NCBI GenBank assembly: GCA_045533115.1
Contig: JAZSHF010000068.1
Coordinates: 1-6,148, forward strand
Source of the DNA: Colimorpha_A sp045533115
GTDB taxonomy: Bacteria > Bacillota > Clostridia > Oscillospirales > CAG-272
Length of the DNA stretch: 6,148 nucleotides
Reading direction: 5' to 3'
The position numbers and the translations under genes were made by a program. Of this stretch, positions 1 to 5,887 are shown in pieces (position 1 is the first letter of the stretch; every line of letters begins with the position of its first letter). The notes below the pieces were generated by a model. That model saw only the letters and a list, made by a program, of their open reading frames with translations, ran no database searches and was not told the origin of the DNA.

Positions 1-672
1 CATCACATAAGAGGACATATCGCGGCAAATTACCTTTGCTATCCCGACCTCAAGCCGCCGTTTTTGGCGCTCGTCGTTTCGGGCGGACACACGTCACTTA
101 TAGAGGTGCGCGATTATACCGACCTTGAGACCGTAGGTAGAACGAAGGACGACGCGATGGGCGAAGCCTTTGACAAGGTCGCGCGCGTTATGGGTATCCC
201 TTATCCCGGCGGCGCGGAAATGGATCGGCTTGCCTCGCTCGGAGATAAAACGTCGTTCAAGCTGCCCTCGGCGGCACTGAACGACGGAAGCCTCGATTTC
301 TCGTTCAGCGGTCTTAAAACTCATATAATAAACATTCTTCACAATATGGAGCAAAAGGGAATCCCTTATCCGAAGGAGGATATCGCGGCTTCCTTTACCG
401 AAACGGTGCTTCTGAGCGTAGAAAAGAAGCTCAAAATGGCGATCGAACGCTATCCGCACACCTCGCTCGTCCTTGCGGGCGGAGTGTCTGCAAATTCACA
501 TCTTCGCTCGTTCGTCGAAGAATTTGCAACCAAGCACGGAATGAAATTTTACGTTCCGCCTCGAATCCTCTGCGGAGACAACGCCGCAATGATCGGAGCG
601 CAGGCGTATTATGAATTTATAAAAGGAAACACAGCCGACAGCTCGCTTAACGCGTACGCAACGGCAGAATAA
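1..672 (+). CDS. tsaD: tRNA N6-adenosine threonylcarbamoyltransferase TsaD (5'-truncated by window edge)
   Basis: TsaD transfers the threonylcarbamoyl group from threonylcarbamoyl-AMP to A37 of ANN-decoding tRNAs (t6A), in the cytoplasm, with TsaB and TsaE. The frame is open from base 1 and gives 223 residues, so roughly the first third of a ~340-residue protein lies upstream. Seen directly: the HIRGH stretch at residues 2-6, matching the family's metal-binding HxxGH motif; SGGHTSL at 27-33; LAGGVSAN at 158-165; and CGDNAAM near 191-197, whose Asp193 is the expected third metal ligand. No frameshift or missing motif is seen in the visible part. A start at base 64 (TTG) would be wrong: that codon is an internal Leu and the family motif lies upstream of it. 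The stop is 15 bp before the isocitrate dehydrogenase gene, suggesting cotranscription. Identification is firm. Confidence 0.96.
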   Translation, partial: HHIRGHIAANYLCYPDLKPPFLALVVSGGHTSLIEVRDYTDLETVGRTKDDAMGEAFDKVARVMGIPYPGGAEMDRLASLGDKTSFKLPSAALNDGSLDFSFSGLKTHIINILHNMEQKGIPYPKEDIAASFTETVLLSVEKKLKMAIERYPHTSLVLAGGVSANSHLRSFVEEFATKHGMKFYVPPRILCGDNAAMIGAQAYYEFIKGNTADSSLNAYATAE

Positions 673-687
673 ATAGGAGACACAATT

Positions 688-1857
688 ATGGCAAACTACG
701 AAAATCAGATCAAAAACGCAGTGGAAAAATACGAGGCTCTGCTTCGTTCACAGCTCGAGAGAGTTGAAAAGATAAACGCGGCAGGCGATGCGGTCGATTA
801 TTCCAAGATGGATAAGATCGTCATCGGTATCTGCGGCGGCGACGGCATCGGACCGATCATCACCGACGCGTCGAAGAAGGTTCTTGAATACCTGCTTGCA
901 GACGACGTCAAGAGCGGAAAGATCGAATTCAAGGTCATTGACGGACTGACGATAGAAAATCGCGTAAAGCACATGCAGGCAATTCCCGACGAGGTTATGG
1001 AGGAGCTTTATAAGTGTGACGTTATCCTCAAGGGTCCGACGACGACTCCCCGCGCGGGCGATCCGTGGCCGAATATTGAGAGCGCAAACGTCGCTATGAG
1101 AAAGAAACTTGACCTTTTTGCAAACGTTCGTCCCGTTAAGGTTCCCGATAAGGGCATCGACTGGACCTTCTTCCGTGAGAATACCGAGGGAAGCTACGCG
1201 GTAGGCTCTCAGGGCATAAACGTAACTGACGATCTCGCTCTTGACTTCTGCGTTACCACGACCGAGGGCTGTAACCGTATCGCACGCCTCGCTTACGAGT
1301 ATGCGAAGAAGAACGGCAAGAGCCGCGTTTCGATAGTAACGAAGGCAAATATTATAAAGACGACCGACGGCAAGTTCCTCCGTCTCTGCGAGGAGATCGG
1401 CAAGGAATATCCCGAGATCGAGACAGACAACTGGTTCATCGACATTATGACGGCGAAGCTCGTCGATGAGAAGCGCCGCACTGCGTTCCAGGTATTCATT
1501 CTTCCTAACCTCTACGGCGACATTATCACCGACGAGGCAGCAGAATTTCAGGGCGGCGTAGGTACCGCAGGCTCGGCTAACATCGGTAAGAAGTATGCTA
1601 TGTTCGAAGCGATCCACGGCTCTGCTCCCCGTATGATAACCGAGGGCAGAGGCAAGTATGCAGATCCCTGCTCAATGCTCCGTGCGACCGTAATGCTCCT
1701 TTCGCATATCGGCTATCAGTCGGAGAGTGACCGCCTATCCCGCGCTCTTGATATCTGTATGTTCGAGGAAAAGAAGCTCGTCGTAACGGGACGCGATACG
1801 GGCGCTACCTGTGAAGAGTTTACCGCATACGTCAACGAAACGCTGAAGAATCTTTAA
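688..1857 (+). CDS. icd: Isocitrate/isopropylmalate dehydrogenase family enzyme, most likely isocitrate dehydrogenase
   Basis: Beta-decarboxylating dehydrogenase of 389 residues, predicted to convert isocitrate to 2-oxoglutarate and so feed glutamate synthesis. Substrate residues fit isocitrate dehydrogenase with the spacing of the E. coli enzyme: Ser132, Asn134, Arg138, Arg148 (SANVAMR, then NVRP), Arg163 and Tyr170 (FRENTEGSY), Lys219 (VTKANIIK) and the metal aspartates Asp278/Asp282 (NLYGDIITDEAA). GGDGIGP at 50-56 is the usual N-terminal motif. The roughly 43 residues before it form a charged, probably helical extension not present in short NAD-dependent members. After HGSAP (310-314) come Arg315-Met316, where E. 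coli has the NADP-binding Lys344-Tyr345 and NAD enzymes usually have Asp, so cofactor choice is unclear. The ATG has AGGAGA at 675-680. An isopropylmalate or homoisocitrate role is less likely given the Ser/Asn pair, but no pathway partner is nearby to settle it. Confidence 0.85.
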   Translation: MANYENQIKNAVEKYEALLRSQLERVEKINAAGDAVDYSKMDKIVIGICGGDGIGPIITDASKKVLEYLLADDVKSGKIEFKVIDGLTIENRVKHMQAIPDEVMEELYKCDVILKGPTTTPRAGDPWPNIESANVAMRKKLDLFANVRPVKVPDKGIDWTFFRENTEGSYAVGSQGINVTDDLALDFCVTTTEGCNRIARLAYEYAKKNGKSRVSIVTKANIIKTTDGKFLRLCEEIGKEYPEIETDNWFIDIMTAKLVDEKRRTAFQVFILPNLYGDIITDEAAEFQGGVGTAGSANIGKKYAMFEAIHGSAPRMITEGRGKYADPCSMLRATVMLLSHIGYQSESDRLSRALDICMFEEKKLVVTGRDTGATCEEFTAYVNETLKNL

Positions 1858-1874
1858 GGACTTCCGATTCGTAC

Positions 1875-1946
1875 TGTAGGGGCGACCATTGGTCGCCCGT
1901 CCGTCCGTTTATCAAATTCTGCGGGCGACCAATGGTCCCCCCTACA
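1875..1946. repeat. 72-bp inverted repeat (MITE/REP-like) between idh and rex
   Basis: Two 25-nt arms, 1875-1899 and 1922-1946, are reverse complements at 24 of 25 positions (mismatch C1883 against C1938), separated by 22 bp. The outer ends are TGTAGGGG and CCCCCTACA. The left arm is itself palindromic (9 bp each side of T1889 across 1880-1898), so either one long hairpin or small local hairpins could form. There is no ORF inside and no T-tract directly after, so it is not a typical intrinsic terminator, though a strong RNA hairpin could protect the idh 3' end. From general knowledge, GTAGGGGCG...CGCCCCTAC repeats are abundant between genes in gut Clostridia; membership in such a family is inferred, since only one copy is in this window. 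Confidence 0.85.
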
Positions 1947-1964
1947 AAGTTTTACCGCTTACCG

Positions 1965-1971
1965 AAAGGAG
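1965..1971 (+). promoter_or_regulatory. Ribosome binding site fixing the rex start
   Basis: AAAGGAG lies 8 nt before the ATG at 1980. It decides between this ATG and an in-frame ATG at 1932, which lies inside the inverted repeat and has no ribosome binding site. Protein from 1980 begins MKTAYISTGAKRLPRY, matching the normal Rex N-terminus. Confidence 0.85.
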
Positions 1972-1979
1972 ATATAAAA

Positions 1980-2561
1980 ATGAAAACCGCATATATCTCC
2001 ACGGGAGCAAAACGTCTTCCGCGCTATTTCCGCGCGCTGAGAGAATGCCTTTTTAACGGAGAAATAAAAATAAGCTCGAATGAGCTGTCTAAAATGCTCG
2101 ACATCACACCGTCGCAGGTGCGTGCCGATCTCAACCGATATTCGGGTGCAGGGCTTCAGGGCTACGGATATAACGTGAAGCTCCTCTATACCGAAATCAG
2201 CCGCGACCTCGGCGTCGGCGACGGAATGACGGCCGTCATTATCGGTGCCGAAAAGGGAAGCGTGCCTCAGCTCGCAATCTGGCTTGAGGGCAGAGGAATA
2301 TCGGATATCGCGTATATTCCGACCGAGTCTTATAGTAAGATAGAAGACGCCGAATATGATATCGCTCTGGTAATCGAATCTGCCGATAAGGAAAAAATGC
2401 AGGACTCCCTTCGCCGTTCGCGCATCAAGGGCGTATGGAATATGACTCAAAGCGATTTTGACCTCGGCATCCCGACAGTCAATCTGCCGATCGGGGACGT
2501 GATCTCTTCGCTTATGTACGAGATAAAACAAAGCAAGAAAGGAGAGAATAATGAAATATAA
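1980..2561 (+). CDS. rex: Redox-sensing transcriptional repressor Rex homologue with shortened, divergent NAD(H) domain
   Basis: Rex proteins are dimeric repressors that bind DNA when NADH is low and control fermentation and respiration genes. The N-terminal winged helix is well kept: KRLPRYFRAL at 11-20, ISSNELSKML at 31-40, TPSQVRADLNRYSGAG at 43-58 and QGYGYNV at 60-66. The C-terminal half is unusual. The Rossmann glycine motif, normally GAGNLG, reads GAEKGSVP at 89-96. The following region lacks the usual FDxxPxxxG segment and is about 15 residues short. At 193 residues it is below the usual 205-215. Later family landmarks return: YDIALVIES at 126-134, RIKGVWN at 148-154 and VNLPIGDVISSLMYEI at 167-182. 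Start chosen at 1980 (AAAGGAG upstream). The gene overlaps dnaD by 11 bp. No Rex operator-like palindrome was found in the intergenic sequences. Family assignment is firm; whether it still senses NADH is doubtful. Confidence 0.9.
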   Translation: MKTAYISTGAKRLPRYFRALRECLFNGEIKISSNELSKMLDITPSQVRADLNRYSGAGLQGYGYNVKLLYTEISRDLGVGDGMTAVIIGAEKGSVPQLAIWLEGRGISDIAYIPTESYSKIEDAEYDIALVIESADKEKMQDSLRRSRIKGVWNMTQSDFDLGIPTVNLPIGDVISSLMYEIKQSKKGENNEI

Positions 2562-3519
2562 CGTTCTTTACAAGGACGGGGCGTTGTGCCTGCCGTCAAA
2601 CGCGTTTCTTGAATGTGAAACGCTTCTTGAAGTACGCTTTTTGATGCTTCTCTCCTATGACAGAGCCCTTTGCGACGCCGACGACGTCGTGCTTGCAGAG
2701 CAGCTTGGATGTACCGTCTCCGAGCTTGAAACGGTAGTAGCAGCTCTACGCGAAAAGGGTCTTCTTGAAGCGGCTAAAAAGATGGCTCCGTCGGCTTCAA
2801 GCAAAAACCTGACGGGCAGGGAGATCGCAGACGTAATTGAACGGAACGGAAGCGTAAAGCAGCTTATAGAGGAATGCGAAGCTATTTGCGGCAAGGTCTT
2901 CACTTCGACCGACATTTCGAAGATCGTTTCGCTCATAAACACTCTCGGTCTTGACAGTGAAACGGTTCTTCTCCTTTTCTATTACCACTTTGAAAAGCTC
3001 GACGCCGTCGGCAAAAAGCTGACCGTCAGCTACGTTGAAAAGAGCGCGTATTCACTTTATAATCAGGGTATCCGTACCCTTGACGCGCTCCAGAGCTACA
3101 TAAAGGAAAACGAAAGAAGAAACAGTAATAAATATAAGCTCTCCCGCCTTTTCGGTATCGGCGACAGAGCCTTTACGAAGAAGGAAGAAAAATTCTTCGA
3201 GAAGTGGCTTGTTGAATGGGAAATGCCGTTCGCGCTTGTTGAGGCGGCGTTTGGAATCGCCGTTGACAATACGGGAAAAGCAGGACTTGAATATATGTCG
3301 AAGATCCTTTCCGACTGGCACGACAGCGGAGTCCGTACCGTTGAGCAGGCGGAAAAGGCAAACGCCGATTTCAAGGCGGCGAATAAAAGCAAGCAAAAAT
3401 TCGTCGAGAAGCCGAGCGCAAACGGTGCAAGCTTCGATACCGAGGAGTTTTTCGAAAAGGCGCGTAAGCGCTCGGAAGCAATGATGAGCGCGATAATAAA
3501 CGGAGAGGGAGATAAGTAA
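2551..3519 (+). CDS. dnaD: DnaD-domain primosome protein (two DnaB_2/DnaD-like helical domains)
   Basis: A 322-residue DnaD/DnaB-type replication initiation protein, expected to bind DNA and help deliver the replicative helicase with the ATPase encoded next. Residues ~1-80 look like a winged-helix domain (LLEVRFLMLLS, then DDVVLAEQLGCTVSELETVVAALREKGLLE). Two successive helical DnaD-type domains follow, about 88-185 and 198-270. Each ends in the family's Tyr...GxRT pattern: Tyr161 leading to QGIRT at 172-176, and Tyr248-MSKILSD-Trp256 leading to SGVRT. The second is the more canonical YxxxIxxxW form. The tail (~275-322) is charged and lysine-rich, probably flexible. The ATG sits inside the end of rex (11 bp overlap) with AAAGGAGAG at 2538-2546. 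Its last stop base is the first base of the next ATG, so the two are probably translationally coupled. Identification rests on domain pattern; B. subtilis DnaD itself is shorter, with one such domain. Confidence 0.88.
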   Translation: MKYNVLYKDGALCLPSNAFLECETLLEVRFLMLLSYDRALCDADDVVLAEQLGCTVSELETVVAALREKGLLEAAKKMAPSASSKNLTGREIADVIERNGSVKQLIEECEAICGKVFTSTDISKIVSLINTLGLDSETVLLLFYYHFEKLDAVGKKLTVSYVEKSAYSLYNQGIRTLDALQSYIKENERRNSNKYKLSRLFGIGDRAFTKKEEKFFEKWLVEWEMPFALVEAAFGIAVDNTGKAGLEYMSKILSDWHDSGVRTVEQAEKANADFKAANKSKQKFVEKPSANGASFDTEEFFEKARKRSEAMMSAIINGEGDK

Positions 3520-4496
3520 TGGGCTTTAACAAAGAAAACTACAAAAAAATAAAGCACGAATACGAAGGCAAGGCTCTCCGCGCACAGGAAGCGGCGCTTA
3601 TGCGTAAAAAAGAACTCGGAATGAGATTCCCCGAGATAAAGGGGATCGACGACGCGCTTTCGCAAACGGGACTCCGCATTTTTGAGGCGACCGTTCGGTA
3701 CAAGGGCGAGAAGCTCGAAAATGAAATTGCCGCTATCAAGGCAGAAAACGCAGAGCTTCTTAAAGCGCGTGAAGCACTTCTCACAAAATACGGCATACCG
3801 ACCGATTATTCCGACGTCAAGTACGAATGTGACGAATGCTCCGACAGCGGCTTCGTAGGTATCAATATGTGCAAATGTATGAAGTCGAAGCTCGTAATGG
3901 CGGGCTACGAAAGCTCGGGTATCGGTTCGCTTATCAAAACTAAGACCTTTGATAACTATATCCCGTCCTATCAAAAGGACAAAAATGCGGTCGAAAACGC
4001 CGAAATGATAGTTACGTTCTGCCGCCACTATGCAGACAGTTTCGGCGACAAGGCGCAAAACCTGCTCTTTATAGGCGGTACGGGACTCGGTAAGACGCAC
4101 CTTTCCGCCGCAATAACAGGAACGGTCGTCCGCCGCGGCTACGACGTCGTTTGCGAAACGGCTCAAAATCTCTTTTCGGATTTTGAATACGAGCGCTTCG
4201 GACGCGGTTATAACCGTGACGAAAGCGAGGAAAAGCGCACGGACAGATATTTCGACTGTGACCTGCTCATAATTGACGATCTCGGTACCGAAATGGGAAA
4301 CACTTTCACGGTCTCTTGCCTCTACAATATCATAAACACCCGTCTTAACAAGGGAAAAGCGGTTATAATAAATACGAATTTAACGCGCGACGATCTTCGT
4401 AAGCGCTATGACGAGCGTATAACCTCGCGCCTTTTCGGTGAATTTTTGCCGATAATGTTCCTCGGACGCGATATGCGAGAATTGAAGCTCGACTGA
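3519..4496 (+). CDS. dnaI: AAA+ helicase-loader ATPase of the DnaI/DnaC family
   Basis: Predicted ATPase that loads the hexameric replicative helicase during initiation or restart, working with the DnaD-like protein upstream. The 325 residues show an N-terminal helical, probably coiled-coil stretch (~60-90: KLENEIAAIKAENAELLKAR). A cysteine cluster follows (Cys104, Cys107, Cys118, Cys120; CxxC-x10-CxC), a likely zinc site, as DnaI also carries a zinc domain before its ATPase. The AAA+ domain has Walker A GGTGLGKT at 186-193 (Lys192), Walker B LLIIDDLGTE at 249-258 (Asp253-Asp254), a sensor-1-like INTNLT at 284-289 and an arginine-finger region ERITSRLFGEF around Arg300/Arg304. All catalytic motifs look intact. 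The start overlaps the dnaD stop by one base (TAATG), with GGAGAGGGA at 3502-3510. An IstB-type transposon ATPase was considered, but no transposase is near and the DnaD neighbour supports replication. Confidence 0.92.
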   Translation: MGFNKENYKKIKHEYEGKALRAQEAALMRKKELGMRFPEIKGIDDALSQTGLRIFEATVRYKGEKLENEIAAIKAENAELLKAREALLTKYGIPTDYSDVKYECDECSDSGFVGINMCKCMKSKLVMAGYESSGIGSLIKTKTFDNYIPSYQKDKNAVENAEMIVTFCRHYADSFGDKAQNLLFIGGTGLGKTHLSAAITGTVVRRGYDVVCETAQNLFSDFEYERFGRGYNRDESEEKRTDRYFDCDLLIIDDLGTEMGNTFTVSCLYNIINTRLNKGKAVIINTNLTRDDLRKRYDERITSRLFGEFLPIMFLGRDMRELKLD

Positions 4497-4509
4497 AAGG
4501 AAGCTTAAT

Positions 4510-5271
4510 ATGAAAATTGCAGTTGTAACCGGCGCGTCCTCGGGACTCGGCGAGGAATTCGTCAGAGTCATCTCGGAAAAGTACGACGAGATAGAGGAAA
4601 TATGGGTAATTGCCCGCCGTACAGAGCGTCTTGAGGCACTGAAAACGCGTTTTCCGAACAAAAAGATATTCCCGATATCGCTTGACTTGACGAAGCACGA
4701 AAGCTATGAAACGCTTTCCGAAATGCTTGAAAGCGAAAAGCCCGAAATAAAGATACTCGTAAATAACGCGGGCTTCGGTACGCTCGGCGATTTCGATACG
4801 ATGGATATGAACACGCAGACGAGAATGGTCGACCTCAATAACCGCGCACTCACGGCAGTAACGTCGGTCTCGCTTCCTTATATGAAGAAGGGGAGTTTCA
4901 TAGTCAACGTCTGCTCGATTGCCTCGTTCGCACCGAATCCGAGAATGACGGTCTACTGCTCGACGAAGGCGTATGTCCTCTCTTTCTCAAAGTCGCTTCG
5001 CTTTGAGCTGAAAAAGAAGGGAATAAACGTCCTCGCGCTTTGCCCGGGACCGATGGATACCGAATTTCTTCCTGCGGCGGGAATCAAAAAGGGAAGCTCT
5101 CATACGTTTGACACGCTCCCCCGCGTTAACCCCGCAATGGCGGCTGAAAAGTCGCTCTGCTACGCATCAAAGGGCAGAGGAATATACACTCCCCGCGTCT
5201 TTTTTAAGTTTTATAGATTTTTGGCAAAAGTGCTTCCGCACGGAATTGTGATGCATCTGTCGAAAACTTGA
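4510..5271 (+). CDS. Short-chain dehydrogenase/reductase (SDR), probably NADP(H)-dependent, substrate unknown
   Basis: Classical SDR of 253 residues. Visible motifs: the cofactor glycine motif TGASSGLG at 7-14; ARRTERL at 35-41, whose Arg36/Arg37 favour NADP(H); NNAG at 85-88; and the catalytic set Asn110, Ser136, Tyr149 and Lys153 (Y-C-S-T-K). PGPMDTEF follows the active site as usual. All catalytic residues are present, so it should be active. The last ~25 residues (FFKFYRFLAKVLPHGIVMHL) are hydrophobic and basic, perhaps for membrane association or dimer contact; this is inference. The ATG follows GAAAGGAAG at 4495-4503, 13 bp after the helicase-loader gene, so it is probably the last gene of the rex-dnaD-dnaI run. 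Nothing in the context names a substrate, and I see no reason to link it to replication beyond cotranscription. Confidence 0.92.
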   Translation: MKIAVVTGASSGLGEEFVRVISEKYDEIEEIWVIARRTERLEALKTRFPNKKIFPISLDLTKHESYETLSEMLESEKPEIKILVNNAGFGTLGDFDTMDMNTQTRMVDLNNRALTAVTSVSLPYMKKGSFIVNVCSIASFAPNPRMTVYCSTKAYVLSFSKSLRFELKKKGINVLALCPGPMDTEFLPAAGIKKGSSHTFDTLPRVNPAMAAEKSLCYASKGRGIYTPRVFFKFYRFLAKVLPHGIVMHLSKT

Positions 5272-5273
5272 TA

Positions 5274-5302
5274 TTGACAAAACGGCGGAAATTGTATAGA
5301 AT
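5274..5302 (+). promoter_or_regulatory. Sigma-A-type promoter for the DUF1292 gene
   Basis: A perfect -35 TTGACA at 5274-5279 is followed, after 17 bp, by TAGAAT at 5297-5302 (five of six matches to TATAAT). Transcription should start near 5309, leaving a leader of about 35 nt. The -35 begins three bases after the SDR stop, so the DUF1292 gene has its own strong promoter. No operator palindrome is evident around it. Confidence 0.75.
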
Positions 5303-5330
5303 AGTAACGGAAAGATAAGTCTCTTCATTT

Positions 5331-5338
5331 GAAAGGAG
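5331..5338 (+). promoter_or_regulatory. Ribosome binding site of the DUF1292 gene
   Basis: GAAAGGAG lies 7 nt before the ATG at 5346, a near-ideal match and spacing that supports this start and efficient translation. Confidence 0.8.
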
Positions 5339-5345
5339 CAATACT

Positions 5346-5633
5346 ATGGCAGACGAACTTTTTAACGAAGAAGTGTTTACCCTTACCGACGAAGAGGGCA
5401 ACGAAAAGCAGTTTGAGCTTCTCGGAAGCCAGGAGATCGACGGTGAAACATACCTCGCGCTCGTTCCGATCGAGGATAACGAAAACGAGGAATACGTAAT
5501 TCTCAAGGTAGCTCTCGACGAAGAGAGCGGCGAGGAGATACTCGTGACGATCGACGATGACGACGAATTTGAGCGTGTTGCCGATTTCTTTAACGACGAG
5601 CTTTTCGGAGAGATCGACTACGACGAAGAGTGA
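5346..5633 (+). CDS. Small acidic DUF1292 family protein (YrzB-like), function unknown
   Basis: A 95-residue protein matching the DUF1292 pattern seen across Firmicutes: an opening TLTDEEGNEKQFELLG at 12-27, a central GETYLALVPIED at 33-44, then YVILKV, and ILVTIDDDDEFERVADFF at 64-81. About 36 residues are Asp or Glu against three Lys/Arg, so it is strongly negative and presumably soluble and cytoplasmic. No catalytic motif, signal peptide or membrane segment is seen. The family has no established biochemical role that I can state. Its own TTGACA promoter and near-ideal ribosome binding site suggest substantial expression. The non-coding RNA region begins almost directly after its stop, with no convincing promoter between, so the two may share a transcript. 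Confidence 0.9.
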   Translation: MADELFNEEVFTLTDEEGNEKQFELLGSQEIDGETYLALVPIEDNENEEYVILKVALDEESGEEILVTIDDDDEFERVADFFNDELFGEIDYDEE

Positions 5634-5635
5634 TC

Positions 5636-5886
5636 TTTTTCCTGCTTAGTGCGTGATAGATCGGCTGTTAAAACCTACAAGAGATAAATGGAGCTTTATC
5701 TTCGCTATCCGGGTATGCAGACCTCCCCGCCCGCCTGCTTACGTCACGCGGTCAACGGGATGCTGGGAGCACAAATGATGCGAGAGGGCACCAACCTGCA
5801 CATGCGGGTTTCTCAACGGCTGTCTACACGGCTCGGCGGGGTACACAAAAAATTAACGCAGAGGAATTTTCCTCTGCGTTTTCTTT
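5636..5886 (+). ncRNA. ssrS: Probable 6S RNA (SsrS), boundaries approximate
   Basis: 6S RNA binds the sigma-A holoenzyme and dampens transcription in stationary phase. This 250-base stretch has no credible gene but many paired elements: AGATAAA/TTTATCT (5682-5688 with 5695-5701), CCCCGCC/GGCGGGG (5725-5731 with 5835-5841) enclosing ~100 nt, and AACCTGC/GCGGGTT (5793-5799 with 5804-5810, loop ACAT). Its 5' end TTCCTGCTTAGTGCGTGA resembles 6S 5' ends. Its 3' half, a CACC-flanked hairpin followed by CTCAACGG...ACACGGC..GGCGG, resembles the E. coli 3' half (CACC hairpin, CAAGG, ACAGCC, GGCGG). The resemblance is from memory, not a model search. A strong terminator closes the region. No clear own promoter is visible; it may be processed from the DUF1292 transcript. 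Tests for SRP RNA, tmRNA, RNase P and tRNA signatures failed. Another structured RNA class remains possible. Confidence 0.6.
5855..5886. terminator. Bidirectional intrinsic terminator between the ncRNA and the hemolysin III gene
   Basis: AACGCAGAGG (5855-5864) pairs perfectly with CCTCTGCGTT (5871-5880) around a six-base AATTTT loop that can extend the stem by two A-T pairs. On the plus strand the stem runs into TTTTCTTT. On the minus strand it runs into TTAATTTTTT (complement of 5845-5854). It can therefore stop both the ncRNA transcript and the converging minus-strand gene, whose stop codon lies 8 bp away. Confidence 0.9.
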
Positions 5887-5887
5887 G

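Noticed and set aside
748..1617. Minus-strand open frame of 289 codons opposite the isocitrate dehydrogenase gene
   Set aside because: No family resemblance; the plus strand encodes a complete conserved enzyme.
1932..1979. Upstream in-frame ATG extending rex by 16 residues
   Set aside because: The ATG lies inside the inverted repeat, has no ribosome binding site and would add residues not seen in Rex proteins. The AAAGGAG at 1965 serves the ATG at 1980.
3096..4166. Long minus-strand open frame (356 codons) across dnaD and dnaI
   Set aside because: It is antisense to two genes with intact domain motifs, shows no recognisable domain and is low-complexity in parts. It looks like a codon-usage shadow.
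5611..5640. AGATC/GATCT followed by TTTTT as a terminator for the DUF1292 gene
   Set aside because: Only a 5-bp stem with a 16-base loop, overlapping the coding end; too weak to call.
5664..5673. GCTGTTAAAA as a possible Rex operator half-site
   Set aside because: Only one half resembles TTGTTAA and no inverted second half follows; it lies within the putative RNA.
5634..5720. A tRNA or a dedicated promoter upstream of the RNA stems
   Set aside because: No cloverleaf or T-loop sequence is present, and no -35/-10 pair with acceptable spacing was found.
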